Part shown: positions 44,664 to 53,587 of the stretch, piece by piece | How the letters are laid out: every line of letters starts with the position of its first letter | Numbering within the stretch: the first letter of the stretch is position 1 | The notes under the pieces: generated by a model | What the model was told of the DNA's origin: nothing | What the model saw: the letters and a program-made list of their open reading frames with translations, nothing else | The model's database searches: none | Made by a program: the position numbers and the translations under genes | From: Acidimicrobiia bacterium | Lineage (GTDB): Bacteria > Actinomycetota > Acidimicrobiia > Spongiisociales > UBA4744 | Direction of reading: 5' to 3' | Length of the DNA: 54,066 nucleotides | Assembly: GCA_029863625.1 (NCBI GenBank) | Contig: JAOTUY010000014.1 | Location: 1-54,066, forward strand

Positions 44664-45221
44664 ATGACGGTCGCCGACTGGATCGCCGAACCTACCAACT
44701 GGGTGTATCTGGTTCTGGCCCTGGTGATTGCCGTGTCCGCCCTCCGGGTGGTCACCAGCACCAACGTCGTGCATGCAGCTCTGTTTCTGGTTCTCGCCCT
44801 GGCCGGGACGGCCGGTCTCTTCCTGTTGCTCTCTGCCGAGTTCGTCGCCTGGGTGCTGGTCCTCGTGTATATCGGAGCGGTCATCGTGCTGTTCCTTTTC
44901 GGCATCATGATCACCCGGGCCCCGACCGGTCCGAACGTCGAGGTCGATCACCAGCGGCGCGCCCCGGCGGCCATGGCAGCCTTCCTCATCTTCATCGTGA
45001 CCGCCGGATCCGCGTTGACGGCCTTTGGGGACAAGCAGATCAGCAACCTGGGTCGTGGAACCTCAACGGAGGTCATCGGTGAGCAGTTGCTGCAACGCTT
45101 CGTGATCCCATTCGAAGTGGTGTCGTTCGTATTGCTGGCCGCCCTGATCGGCGGCATCACCCTGGCCCGCAAAGACGCCACTCCTGCTGAAGAGATGGCT
45201 CGGGAGGGGAGTGACGCATGA
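44664..45221 (+). CDS. nuoJ: Complex I subunit J
   Basis: The 185-residue membrane protein has five helices, with the family segments VHAALFLVLALAGTAGLFLL, LSAEFVAWVLVLVYIGAVIV and LFLFGIMITR. Helix 3 holds the pi-bulge region that turns during proton pumping in structures of the complex. The ATG follows GGAGCACCAG after a long gap. A polar tail (ARKDATPAEEMAREGSDA) ends the protein. Confidence 0.93.
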   Translation: MTVADWIAEPTNWVYLVLALVIAVSALRVVTSTNVVHAALFLVLALAGTAGLFLLLSAEFVAWVLVLVYIGAVIVLFLFGIMITRAPTGPNVEVDHQRRAPAAMAAFLIFIVTAGSALTAFGDKQISNLGRGTSTEVIGEQLLQRFVIPFEVVSFVLLAALIGGITLARKDATPAEEMAREGSDA

Positions 45222-45232
45222 ACCTTCTGACC

Positions 45233-45299
45233 CGTGCTTCGTACTTCGTATCTCGTACTTCGACTGGAACAAAGTACAAAGTACAAAGTACAGAGTACG
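45233..45299. repeat. GTAC heptad hairpin between nuoJ and nuoK
   Basis: Left arm units CGTGCTT, CGTACTT, CGTATCT, CGTACTT; right arm AAAGTAC, AAAGTAC, AAAGTAC, AGAGTAC, with an AAAGTAC or shorter loop between (CGACTGGAAC). The arms pair imperfectly over about 28 bp. The array stops 25 bases before the nuoK start and leaves its GAAAGGAGG ribosome-binding site free. Confidence 0.88.
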
Positions 45300-45324
45300 G
45301 CGTCCTCCTGAAAGGAGGACGGCC

Positions 45325-45630
45325 ATGCTCCTAAACCAATTCCTGATCCTCGGCGCCCTCTTGTTCTCGCTCGGCATCTACGGCCTGCTGGTCCGCCGCA
45401 ACGCGGTGATGGTGTTGCTGTCCATCGAGCTGATGCTCAATGCGGTCAACGTCAACCTGGTCGCTTTCGAGGCCTTCCTGCAGAACGCCAACGTGGGAGG
45501 GCAGATCTTCGCCATCTTCGTGATCACGGTGGCGGCCGCTGAAGTGGGCGTCGGCCTGGCCATCATTCTCATGATCTTCCGCAACCGGACCTCCGCCAAC
45601 ATCGACGAACTCGACCTGATGAAGTGGTAG
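45325..45630 (+). CDS. nuoK: Complex I subunit K
   Basis: The 101-residue product has three helices with the two conserved membrane Glu residues (LLSIELMLNAVN and VAAAEVGVGLAI). It is an antiporter-like MrpC homologue in the proton path. ATG 45325 follows a strong AAAGGAGG site; a frame upstream to 45211 is only translated repeat DNA and is rejected. It ends four bases before nuoL. Confidence 0.95.
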   Translation: MLLNQFLILGALLFSLGIYGLLVRRNAVMVLLSIELMLNAVNVNLVAFEAFLQNANVGGQIFAIFVITVAAAEVGVGLAIILMIFRNRTSANIDELDLMKW

Positions 45631-45634
45631 ACGC

Positions 45635-47665
45635 ATGATCAAACTGACCAACTTCGCGATCGCCGCCACGGAGACGGGACGCGCCGCCCAGTACGGCGAA
45701 GGGAATCCATTCCTCGAGTGGGCCTGGTTGATCGTCATCGTGCCGTTCCTGGCCTTTCTGGCCATCGTCTTCTTCGGCAAGCGCCTCCCGCGCCGAGGTG
45801 GCGAGATCGCCGTCGGCGCCATGGCCTTCGTGGCCGTCTATGCCGCGGTGCTGTTCATCATGAACGTCACCGGGGGAGTGGAGTTTGTAGGGGACCCCGT
45901 CGAGGTGGGCAAGATCGGCACCTTTGCCATCGAATGGGGCTGGGTGGTCGACGGCCTCTCCTCGATGATGTATCTGGTCGTTGGGCTGCTGGCCTTCCTC
46001 ATCTTCACCTACGCCCTCGGCTACATGGAGGGCGACGTCCGGGTCACCTGGTTCTTCGCCGCCTTCACCCTGTTCGCCGGGTCGATGCTGCTGCTGGTGT
46101 CGGCCCCCAACCTCATCCAGCTGATCGTTGGCTGGGAGGGGGTCGGGCTGTCGTCCTACCTGTTGATCGGCCACTACTGGGAGGACAAGGAGAACTCCTC
46201 GGCTGGCATGAAGGCGTTCTACGTCAACAAGGTGGCCGACATCGGGTTGATCATCGGTGCGTTCGTGCTGGCGATCCCGGTCGGGTCGTTCCGCATCTCC
46301 GACATCCTCACGGCGGTGGTGGATAACCCTGAAGCCATCGAGACGGTCGCCATGGTCGGGGCGGTGTTGCTGTTCATCGGGGCGATGGGCAAGAGCGCCC
46401 AGTTCCCTTTCCACGTCTGGCTGCCCGACGCCATGGCCGGCCCGACTCCGGTTTCGGCGCTCATGCACGCGGCCACCATGGTGACCGCCGGGGTCTACCT
46501 GGTCGCGCGAATGTTTCCGCTCTACGCCGAGATGGCGGCCGATGCCCGGGGGCTGGTGATAACCATCGGGGCGATCACTTTGATCATCGCCGGGCTGCTG
46601 GCAGTTGTGCAGGACGATATCAAAAAGGTGCTGGCCTACTCGACGGTCAGCCAGTTGGGTTACATGGTGGCGGCCCTGGGAGCCGGGGCTTACACGGCCG
46701 GCCTCTTCCACTTGTGGACCCACGCCTTCTTCAAGGGCCTGCTGTTCCTTGGGGCCGGATCGGTGATCCACAGCGTCCACTCCAACAACATGAGTGACAT
46801 GGGCGGCCTGCGCAAACCCATGCCGGTCACCTTCAGCACCTTCGTCGCCGGCACCCTGGCCCTGGCCGGAATCTTCCCGCTCGCCGGGTTCTTCTCGAAG
46901 GACGAGGTCCTGGCGGCCTTCAACCACGAGGGTTACACGGCAGTGCTGGTCATCGGAATCATCGGGGCGTTCATCACCGCCTTCTACATGGCCCGCACCG
47001 TATTCCTCACTTTCTACGGGACGTACAAGGGACACGGCCACCCGCACGAATCGCCGAAGGTGATGACGGTGCCGATGATGATCCTGGCCGGCCTGGCAGT
47101 GGTGGGCGGCTGGGTTAACATCCCCGGCCTCTACACCGGCTTCACCGAATGGGTCGGAACCAGGGCGCATCCAATAGCAGAGCACCATGCCGAGAGCTTC
47201 GACTGGCCGGTGCTGGCCATCGGACTGACCGCCGCTCTGCTGGGCATCGTGGCCGGGTACCTCTTGTACTTCAAGGACAAGCAGACCCAACTGGAGCGGG
47301 ACACTTTCCGAATTCCGCTGCTGTGGCCGCTGCTCGAACACAAGTACTACCTGGACGACCTGTACCTGGGCGGCATCGTCAACCCGATCAAGGGACCGAT
47401 CGCCAGGTTCGTCAATTGGACCAACTCGTACATCTTCGACGGCATCGTCAACGGGGCCGGGTTCCTGGCCAGGGCAGTGGCCGGGGTCGTCTACGGCGTT
47501 TTCGATCAGCGCGGCATCGACCTGGCGCTCAACGGACTGGCCTTCACCACCGACGGCGCCGGCGGCAAGACGCGGCTTTTGCAGACCGGCAAGGTGCAGC
47601 AGTACGCAGGCGCCACGGTGATCGGTGCTGCGTTGCTGGTCATCGGTTTCGTGATTTTCAGATAG
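45635..47665 (+). CDS. nuoL: Complex I subunit L
   Basis: The 676-residue antiporter-like subunit has about 16 helices, including VGWEGVGLSSYLLIGHYWED (conserved Glu), MGKSAQFPFHVWLPDAMAGP (Lys/His path) and LIHAATMVTAG-type sequence (ALMHAATMVTAGVYLVARMF). The C-terminal segment after ~570 corresponds to the long lateral helix. It is the distal proton-pumping subunit. ATG 45635 is close behind nuoK and has little ribosome-binding site, so coupling is likely. Confidence 0.95.
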   Translation: MIKLTNFAIAATETGRAAQYGEGNPFLEWAWLIVIVPFLAFLAIVFFGKRLPRRGGEIAVGAMAFVAVYAAVLFIMNVTGGVEFVGDPVEVGKIGTFAIEWGWVVDGLSSMMYLVVGLLAFLIFTYALGYMEGDVRVTWFFAAFTLFAGSMLLLVSAPNLIQLIVGWEGVGLSSYLLIGHYWEDKENSSAGMKAFYVNKVADIGLIIGAFVLAIPVGSFRISDILTAVVDNPEAIETVAMVGAVLLFIGAMGKSAQFPFHVWLPDAMAGPTPVSALMHAATMVTAGVYLVARMFPLYAEMAADARGLVITIGAITLIIAGLLAVVQDDIKKVLAYSTVSQLGYMVAALGAGAYTAGLFHLWTHAFFKGLLFLGAGSVIHSVHSNNMSDMGGLRKPMPVTFSTFVAGTLALAGIFPLAGFFSKDEVLAAFNHEGYTAVLVIGIIGAFITAFYMARTVFLTFYGTYKGHGHPHESPKVMTVPMMILAGLAVVGGWVNIPGLYTGFTEWVGTRAHPIAEHHAESFDWPVLAIGLTAALLGIVAGYLLYFKDKQTQLERDTFRIPLLWPLLEHKYYLDDLYLGGIVNPIKGPIARFVNWTNSYIFDGIVNGAGFLARAVAGVVYGVFDQRGIDLALNGLAFTTDGAGGKTRLLQTGKVQQYAGATVIGAALLVIGFVIFR

Positions 47666-47678
47666 GAGGGATGAACGA

Positions 47679-49262
47679 ATGGGGTGGTTTGATAACGGGT
47701 GGGGCTTGAGCCTGATCGTGTTCCTGCCCATGGTGGGCGCGCTCGCTGTGCTCTTCACCCCCAAGGCGAACGAAGCGGCCATCAAGGCCCTTTCACTCGG
47801 GTTCACTGTGGTGACCCTGGGCCTGGCGACCCTCATGGCCTTCCGGTTCGATTTCGGGGCCTCCGAGGTTTTCCAGTTCGGGACCAGCCTGACGTGGATC
47901 GAGTCGATCAACTCCGGCTATCACATCGGCGTCGACGGGATATCGCTACCCCTCCTGGTGCTGTCCGCCTTCGTCACCGTGTTGGCGGTGATCTACTCGT
48001 TCAACCACTGGCCCGAGCCTCACAACCCCAAGGGGTTTATGGCCCTGACTCTGGTCCTGGCCACCGGCATGAACGGCACGTTCGTAGCGCTGGACCTGGT
48101 GCTCTTCTTCGTGTTCTTCGAGTTGGTCCTCCTGCCGATGTACTTCATGATCGGGATCTGGGGAGACAAGGCCATCATGAAGATCCCGGGCTTCAACCGG
48201 GAAGTGGAGACCCGCCTCTACGCGGCGATCAAGTTCTTCCTCTTCACGCTGTTCGGGTCGGCCTTCATGCTGCTGGGCTTTCTGGCCCTGTATTTCAAGT
48301 CGGGCGAATTCGTAGCCGAGCGGACCTTCGACATCCCGCTTCTCATTCATCTCGGTTCGAACGGTGCCTTCACCGGGACCTTTGCCTTCCTGGTGTTCGG
48401 CGCACTGTTCCTCGGGTTTGCGGTGAAGGTGCCGATGTGGCCTTTCCACACCTGGCTGCCCGATGCCCACACGGCCGCACCTACCGTCGGTTCGGTGTTG
48501 CTGGCCGCCATTCTCCTGAAGCTCGGCGCATACGGTTTTATCCGGATCAGCCTCCCGATCCTTCCCGACATGGCCAAAGACTGGGCGCCGGCCATCGCCA
48601 TCCTGGCGGTGATCGGCATCATCTACGGATCGCTCGCCTGTTTGGCGCAAACCGACATGAAGCGGTTGATCGCCTTCTCGTCGGTTGGTCACATGGGGTT
48701 CGTGATGCTCGGCATCGCTTCCATGACCTCCGTCGGCATCAACGCCGCGATCATCGGCATGGTGGCCCACGGCGTCATCACCGGCCTCTTGTTCTTCGTA
48801 GCCGGATCGATGTCGCATCGCTACCACACCCGCGATATGGGCCGTCTCGGCGGCAACATGAAGGTCATGCCGATCATGGGTGGCATCCTCGGGTTCACCG
48901 CTATGGCATCCCTCGGCTTGCCGGGTCTGGCCGGGTTCTGGGGTGAGTTCATGGCCCTGTTCGGTGCCTACAGCCCACTGGCCGGCCTCAACACGACGTT
49001 GTTCCGCACCGCCATGGTGTTGGGAGCGATCGGTACCGTGCTGACGGCGGGCTACATGCTGTGGATGCTGCAAAAGGTCAACCTGGGTGAACCCTCCGCC
49101 GAGTGGGAGGGGCAGCATTTCCACGATGTCGACGCCTACGAGCTGACGGCCTGGGTGCCGCTGGTGGTCGCCATCGTGGCGATCGGGGTGTTCCCCCGTC
49201 TGGTATTGGGGGCCACCAACGACGCCGTGGTTTCGCTGGTGACGAAGGCATTCGGGGGCTGA
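47679..49262 (+). CDS. nuoM: Complex I subunit M
   Basis: The 527-residue antiporter-like subunit has 14 helices and the conserved VFFELVLLPMYFMIGIWG (Glu), FAVKVPMWPFHTWLPDAH (Lys and His) and LKLGAYGFIR. It forms the middle proton channel. The ATG follows GGAGGGATGAACG. It ends one base before the nuoN GTG. Confidence 0.95.
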   Translation: MGWFDNGWGLSLIVFLPMVGALAVLFTPKANEAAIKALSLGFTVVTLGLATLMAFRFDFGASEVFQFGTSLTWIESINSGYHIGVDGISLPLLVLSAFVTVLAVIYSFNHWPEPHNPKGFMALTLVLATGMNGTFVALDLVLFFVFFELVLLPMYFMIGIWGDKAIMKIPGFNREVETRLYAAIKFFLFTLFGSAFMLLGFLALYFKSGEFVAERTFDIPLLIHLGSNGAFTGTFAFLVFGALFLGFAVKVPMWPFHTWLPDAHTAAPTVGSVLLAAILLKLGAYGFIRISLPILPDMAKDWAPAIAILAVIGIIYGSLACLAQTDMKRLIAFSSVGHMGFVMLGIASMTSVGINAAIIGMVAHGVITGLLFFVAGSMSHRYHTRDMGRLGGNMKVMPIMGGILGFTAMASLGLPGLAGFWGEFMALFGAYSPLAGLNTTLFRTAMVLGAIGTVLTAGYMLWMLQKVNLGEPSAEWEGQHFHDVDAYELTAWVPLVVAIVAIGVFPRLVLGATNDAVVSLVTKAFGG

Positions 49263-49263
49263 T

Positions 49264-50757
49264 GTGACGCCGGACATCGACTACCTCGCGCTGGCGCCGG
49301 AGATCACTCTGGCGGTGACGGCCGTAGTCGTCCTGATGCTCGATCTGTTCCTGCCGCGCAGCCAGAAGTACTGGACGGCCGTCGTGGCCGTGCTCGGCGT
49401 CAGCTTCGCCGCTCTACCTCTCATCGCCCTGGCCGTCAGCGACGTTGGCGAACGGAGCATGCTCGGTGGCAGCTTCGTCGTCGATGACTTCGCACTCGTG
49501 CTCAAAGGGCTGTTCGTGGTCTCCGGCTACCTCGTGCTGCTCATGTCGGTCAGTTACATCGAGTCCGATCGCTACTACCAGGGCGAGTACTACTTCCTGA
49601 TGTTGATGTCGATACTCGGGTCGGTGGTGCTGGCCTCGTCCCGCGATCTCATCACCTTGTTCATCGCTATCGAGTTGGTGTCCCAACCGATGTACCTACT
49701 GGCCGGATGGCGGAAAGGCGATCTGCGATCCAACGAGGCGTCGCTCAAGTACTATCTCCTCGGGGTGCTGGCCTCCGCGTTGATGCTGTACGGCATGTCG
49801 TTCGTCTACGGTCTGACCGGCGAGCTGACCTTGGCCGGAATCGCCGAAGCAGGAGCCGGGATGGCCGACGACCCGGCCTTCATCATGGCCCTGCTGTTCA
49901 TGATCGCCGGCTTCGGGTTCAAGGTATCGGCGGTCCCCTTCCATTTTTGGGCGCCGGACACCTATGAAGGTGCCCCGACGCCGGTGACCGCCTACCTGTC
50001 GGTGTCATCGAAGGCGGCCGGGTTTGTGGCGTTGCTGGTGGTCCTCTACTCGGCCTTCCCGGACGCGGCCGGGGTGTGGGGCCCGGCCGTCTGGATCCTG
50101 GCGGCGCTCTCGATGACCTTGGCCAATCTGACCGCCTTGCGGCAAACTAACATCGTACGGCTGCTGGCCTATTCGTCGGTAGCCCAGGCCGGGTTCATGC
50201 TCGTGCCGTTTGCGGCTGCTGCTACGACGGATCAGATCGGGCTGGGGGAGGCCTTCGCCGCCACGGTTACCTACATCGTGATCTACGCCTTCATGAACCT
50301 GGGGGCGTTTGCGGTGGTCATTGCCGGCGCTCGCAAGACCGGGACCGGTGATATCGAAGGCTGGGGTGGGCTCGGTTCGTATGCCCCGGGCATCGGGCTC
50401 CTGGCCGGGGCCTTCTTCTTCTCCCTGGCCGGCATTCCGCCGCTGGCCGGCTGGATCGCCAAGCTGGTTATGTTCAGTGCGGCCATGGGAGCCGGATCTG
50501 GCTGGATGGTGGCCCTGGCCGCTATCGCCGCCGTCAACGCGGTGATTGCGCTCTTCTACTACGCCCGGGTCGTCAAGACGATCTGGATGGACCCGGTCCC
50601 GGCCACCGCCCCCGACGAACAGGTGCGAACCAGCCCGGTGGCCGGTTCCCTGGGATTGGCGCTGGGATTGTCCGTGGTGGTGGTGGTGGCGGCCGGTTTC
50701 TTCCCCTCCCTCGTCACGTTCTTCTCCGAAGCGACCAGAGCTCTGGCGGGGGGATGA
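49264..50757 (+). CDS. nuoN: Complex I subunit N
   Basis: The 497-residue antiporter-like subunit shows FIAIELVSQPMYLLAGW (Glu), GFKVSAVPFHFWAPDTYEGA (Lys and His) and LTALRQTNIVRLLAYSSVAQ. It is the third antiporter-like unit of the membrane arm. The GTG at 49264 starts one base after the nuoM stop. It closes the operon. The window contains no nuoE, nuoF or nuoG. Confidence 0.95.
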   Translation: MTPDIDYLALAPEITLAVTAVVVLMLDLFLPRSQKYWTAVVAVLGVSFAALPLIALAVSDVGERSMLGGSFVVDDFALVLKGLFVVSGYLVLLMSVSYIESDRYYQGEYYFLMLMSILGSVVLASSRDLITLFIAIELVSQPMYLLAGWRKGDLRSNEASLKYYLLGVLASALMLYGMSFVYGLTGELTLAGIAEAGAGMADDPAFIMALLFMIAGFGFKVSAVPFHFWAPDTYEGAPTPVTAYLSVSSKAAGFVALLVVLYSAFPDAAGVWGPAVWILAALSMTLANLTALRQTNIVRLLAYSSVAQAGFMLVPFAAAATTDQIGLGEAFAATVTYIVIYAFMNLGAFAVVIAGARKTGTGDIEGWGGLGSYAPGIGLLAGAFFFSLAGIPPLAGWIAKLVMFSAAMGAGSGWMVALAAIAAVNAVIALFYYARVVKTIWMDPVPATAPDEQVRTSPVAGSLGLALGLSVVVVVAAGFFPSLVTFFSEATRALAGG

Positions 50758-50797
50758 GTTCCGAGTGAAAGCTCAGGAAGTGGGTAGTGGAAAATTC
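50756..50797. repeat. Degenerate heptad array after nuoN
   Basis: Six loose 7-bp units: GAGTTCC, GAGTGAA, AGCTCAG, GAAGTGG, GTAGTGG, AAAATTC. It overlaps the last bases of the nuoN stop codon. Confidence 0.5.
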
Positions 50798-50862
50798 GAG
50801 TCTCATCTCTCCTCTGACCGGGTCCGCGTAGGCTTGTCCCTAGCCGACGTCCGAGGGGTGAG

Positions 50863-51333
50863 ATGAACCAGATCGAGAAGGAATTCTTCGGGTTGCTGGA
50901 CATGACCCACGAGGTGCGGGACGACGCTATTGCCACCATCGGCGCCGCTGATCTTGTTTTCAGGATTGAGGGCTGCAAATCGCTCGGCGAAGTACTGCAG
51001 GATCTGGGCGATATTGAATCGATGTACACCCAGTCCTTCAAGACGATGAAGCAGGACTTCTTCGTGCGAGCACCCGGCCGCGAGAATGTCACCTCAGGCG
51101 AAGCTACGGTTGCTTGGCTGCACGGATTGGACGGCGAACTCAAAGCTGCTCTGTCCGCCTTGAGTGACGAAGACCTGGCCAAACCGATCGACCGCGGCGG
51201 CTGGCAGATGCCGGTGCTCGCCAATTTCCACACATACCGTGAGGCAGTTCTGATTCAGTTCGGCAAACTCGATTGCTATCTCAGAGCTCTGGGCAAGGAT
51301 CTGCCGGACGAGTGGGCGGCTTGGGTCGGGTAG
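50863..51333 (+). CDS. DinB-like four-helix protein
   Basis: The 156-residue, mainly helical product resembles the DinB/YfiT superfamily (MNQIEKEFFGLLDMTHEVRD, SLGEVLQDLGDIESMY, WLHGLDGELKAAL, FHTYREAVLIQFGKLDCYLR). Family members bind a metal through three His and act on small thiols. Here only one clear His lies in each of the last two helices, so the metal site may be incomplete. The ATG follows GAGGGGTGAG. It stands alone between nuoN and glgB. Confidence 0.6.
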   Translation: MNQIEKEFFGLLDMTHEVRDDAIATIGAADLVFRIEGCKSLGEVLQDLGDIESMYTQSFKTMKQDFFVRAPGRENVTSGEATVAWLHGLDGELKAALSALSDEDLAKPIDRGGWQMPVLANFHTYREAVLIQFGKLDCYLRALGKDLPDEWAAWVG

Positions 51334-51337
51334 ACCA

Positions 51338-51358
51338 CCTCCCACATTCCACCTTCCA
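51338..51358. repeat. Short heptad array (CCTTCCA type)
   Basis: Three units, CCTCCCA, CATTCCA, CCTTCCA, start five bases after the DinB-like stop codon and resemble those at 35315-35356. Confidence 0.5.
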
Positions 51359-51418
51359 TTCACGGGCTTCCGGCCCGGGGCGCTAGCCTCCGCTACACGC
51401 CCGAGAAACGGTTGATCT

Positions 51419-53518
51419 ATGCCGGCCGATGAGGACAAGACTCCCAAGCGCAAGCCCGCCAAGCAGACCACCGCCAAGCAGGCCGCCCCCAAGCAGGCCG
51501 CCCGCAAGAAGACCGCGGCGCCTCCGGCTAAGCCCACGGTCCCCCGGAAACCGGCCACCAAGAAGCCAAGCGCGGCAACACCGTCACCTGCACCGCTTGA
51601 ATCTCCTGCCAAGGACTTGCCCTATTTCAGCCTGCTCACCGAAGACGATCTGTTTCTCTTCAATGAGGGCTCTCACTTCCGGCTCTACGAGAAACTGGGG
51701 TGCCACCTGGTCGAGGTGGGCGGGGTAGCCGGTGCCTACTTCGCCGTGTGGGCGCCGGACGCTGAGTATGTGTCGGTGATGGGGGACTTCAACTTCTATA
51801 ACCCGGGCGAGCACCCTCTCAGCCCGAAGGGCGCATCGGGTATCTGGGAGGGCTTCATCCCCGGAATCCAGCAGGGTCAGACCTACAAGTTCCACATCGG
51901 CTCGCGCTTCAATGTGTATCGGGTCGACAAAGCGGACCCGTTCGCCGCCTATTCCGAGGTGCCGCCCAAGACGGCCTCCCGGGTGTGGGATCTCACCTAC
52001 GAGTGGGGTGACGCAGATTGGATGAAGGTCCGGGCCGTCCACAACGCTCACAATGTGCCCATGTCCATCTATGAGATGCACGTTGGCTCGTGGCGGCGTG
52101 TCCCCGAGGAAGGCAATCGCTCGCTCACCTACCGGGAGATGGCTCCCCTGCTGGTCGAGCACATACAGCAGATGAACTTCACCCACGTCGAGTTCCTCCC
52201 CGTCATGGAGTACCCGTTCGGCGGGTCGTGGGGGTATCAGACCACCGGCTACTTTGGGCCGACCTCCCGGTTCGGCACGCCGGAGGACTTCATGTTCCTC
52301 GTCGATTCGCTGCACCAGGCCGGGATCGGGGTGATCCTCGACTGGGTGCCGTCACACTTCGCCACCGACGAGCACGGCTTGGGGTATTTCGACGGCACCC
52401 ACCTCTTCGAGCATTCGGACGAGCGGAAGGGATTTCATCCCGACTGGGGCAGCTGGATCTTCAACTATGGACGCAACGAAGTGCGCAGCTTCCTGATCTC
52501 CAGTGCCATCTCCTGGCTTGACCGGTACCACATCGATGGGATCCGCGTAGATGCAGTCGCTTCCATGCTGTACCTCGACTATTCGCGCGAAGACGGCGAG
52601 TGGATCCCCAACGAGTACGGCGGCAACGAGAATATCGAAGCCATCACCCTGTTGCGCCGGTTCAACGAGGAGGTCTACCGCCAGTTCCCCGATGTGCAGA
52701 CGTTCGCCGAGGAGTCAACCGCCTGGCCGATGGTGTCCCGCCCTACCTACGTTGGGGGTCTCGGCTTCGGATTCAAGTGGGATATGGGGTGGATGCACGA
52801 CACGCTGACCTATATGCAGCTCGACCCGCTGTTTCGTCAATATCACCACAACGATCTGACCTTCCGGGGCCTGTACGCCTTCACGGAGAGTTATACATTG
52901 CCGCTCTCCCACGATGAGGTGGTGCACGGCAAGGGTTCGCTGGCCGCCAAAATGCCCGGTGACGATTGGCAGAAGTTCGCCAATCTCCGCCTGTTGTACG
53001 CCGATATGTTCGCCCAGCCCGGCAAGAAGCTGCTGTTCATGGGTGCGGAACTTGCCCAGTGGGCCGAGTGGAGCCATGACGGTTCGCTGGCGTGGGACCT
53101 GCTGGATTGGGAACCGCACCGGGGAATTCTCAAGCTGGTCGGCGATCTGGGCCGGGTGTACAGGGAGGAGCCTGCCCTCTACGAGTGGGACACAGACGAT
53201 CGCGGTTTCGAGTGGGTTGAGGCCAACGACTGGCAGTCGAGCACCCTCTCGTGGCTGAGGAAGGGTGGGTCAACCGAAGACGTGGTCCTGGCAATCTTCA
53301 ACTTCACACCGGTGGCCCGGTACAACTACCGGATGGGTGTTCCCCGCGGCGGCCATTGGGAGGAGATTCTCAATACCGACGCCGCCGACTACGGGGGCAG
53401 CGGACTCGGCAACCTCGGAGGAGTGGAAGCCCATCAGACCGGCGCCCACGGCCGTCCCTTCTCGGTCAACCTCACTCTGCCCCCGCTCGGGGCGGTGTTC
53501 CTGAAGAGCTCCGGGTAG
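51419..53518 (+). CDS. glgB: 1,4-alpha-glucan branching enzyme with a basic N-terminal tail
   Basis: The 699-residue product has a GH13 barrel with catalytic Asp378 (GIRVDAVAS), Glu431 (FAEEST) and Asp499 (LSHDEVVHGKGS), an N-terminal CBM48-type domain (~75-180, AYFAVWAPDAEYVSVMGDFN) and a C-terminal beta domain. It makes alpha-1,6 branches in glycogen. Residues 1-~58 form a Lys/Ala/Pro/Thr-rich tail (KPAKQTTAKQAAPKQAARKK and so on) like histone H1 or HU-type actinobacterial tails, unusual for GlgB. No other glycogen gene is nearby. If translation began further in, near residue 60, the enzyme core would still be whole. Confidence 0.94.
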   Translation: MPADEDKTPKRKPAKQTTAKQAAPKQAARKKTAAPPAKPTVPRKPATKKPSAATPSPAPLESPAKDLPYFSLLTEDDLFLFNEGSHFRLYEKLGCHLVEVGGVAGAYFAVWAPDAEYVSVMGDFNFYNPGEHPLSPKGASGIWEGFIPGIQQGQTYKFHIGSRFNVYRVDKADPFAAYSEVPPKTASRVWDLTYEWGDADWMKVRAVHNAHNVPMSIYEMHVGSWRRVPEEGNRSLTYREMAPLLVEHIQQMNFTHVEFLPVMEYPFGGSWGYQTTGYFGPTSRFGTPEDFMFLVDSLHQAGIGVILDWVPSHFATDEHGLGYFDGTHLFEHSDERKGFHPDWGSWIFNYGRNEVRSFLISSAISWLDRYHIDGIRVDAVASMLYLDYSREDGEWIPNEYGGNENIEAITLLRRFNEEVYRQFPDVQTFAEESTAWPMVSRPTYVGGLGFGFKWDMGWMHDTLTYMQLDPLFRQYHHNDLTFRGLYAFTESYTLPLSHDEVVHGKGSLAAKMPGDDWQKFANLRLLYADMFAQPGKKLLFMGAELAQWAEWSHDGSLAWDLLDWEPHRGILKLVGDLGRVYREEPALYEWDTDDRGFEWVEANDWQSSTLSWLRKGGSTEDVVLAIFNFTPVARYNYRMGVPRGGHWEEILNTDAADYGGSGLGNLGGVEAHQTGAHGRPFSVNLTLPPLGAVFLKSSG

Positions 53519-53519
53519 C

Positions 53520-53587
53520 CAGTCGTCGGTTGTCAGTGGTGGGTATGACTTTCGTTGCGCTGATGACTGAGAACTGAGGACTGATGA
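53520..53587. repeat. Heptad arrays crossing the midA start codon
   Basis: CAGTCGT, CGGTTGT, CAGTGGT, GGGTATG at 53520-53547 and CTGATGA, CTGAGAA, CTGAGGA, CTGATGA at 53560-53587. The midA ATG (53584-53586) is inside the last unit, so no ordinary ribosome-binding site precedes it. Confidence 0.78.

Noticed and set aside
45211..45324. N-terminal extension of nuoK, and a similar reading in the nuoD-nuoH gap
   Set aside because: The extra residues are translated heptad repeats, and nuoK has a strong ribosome-binding site at its conserved start.
45569..47911. Long open frame opposite nuoL (about 780 codons)
   Set aside because: Low-complexity His/Gln/Arg/Asp-rich translation, antisense to a conserved gene. 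It is a codon-bias shadow.
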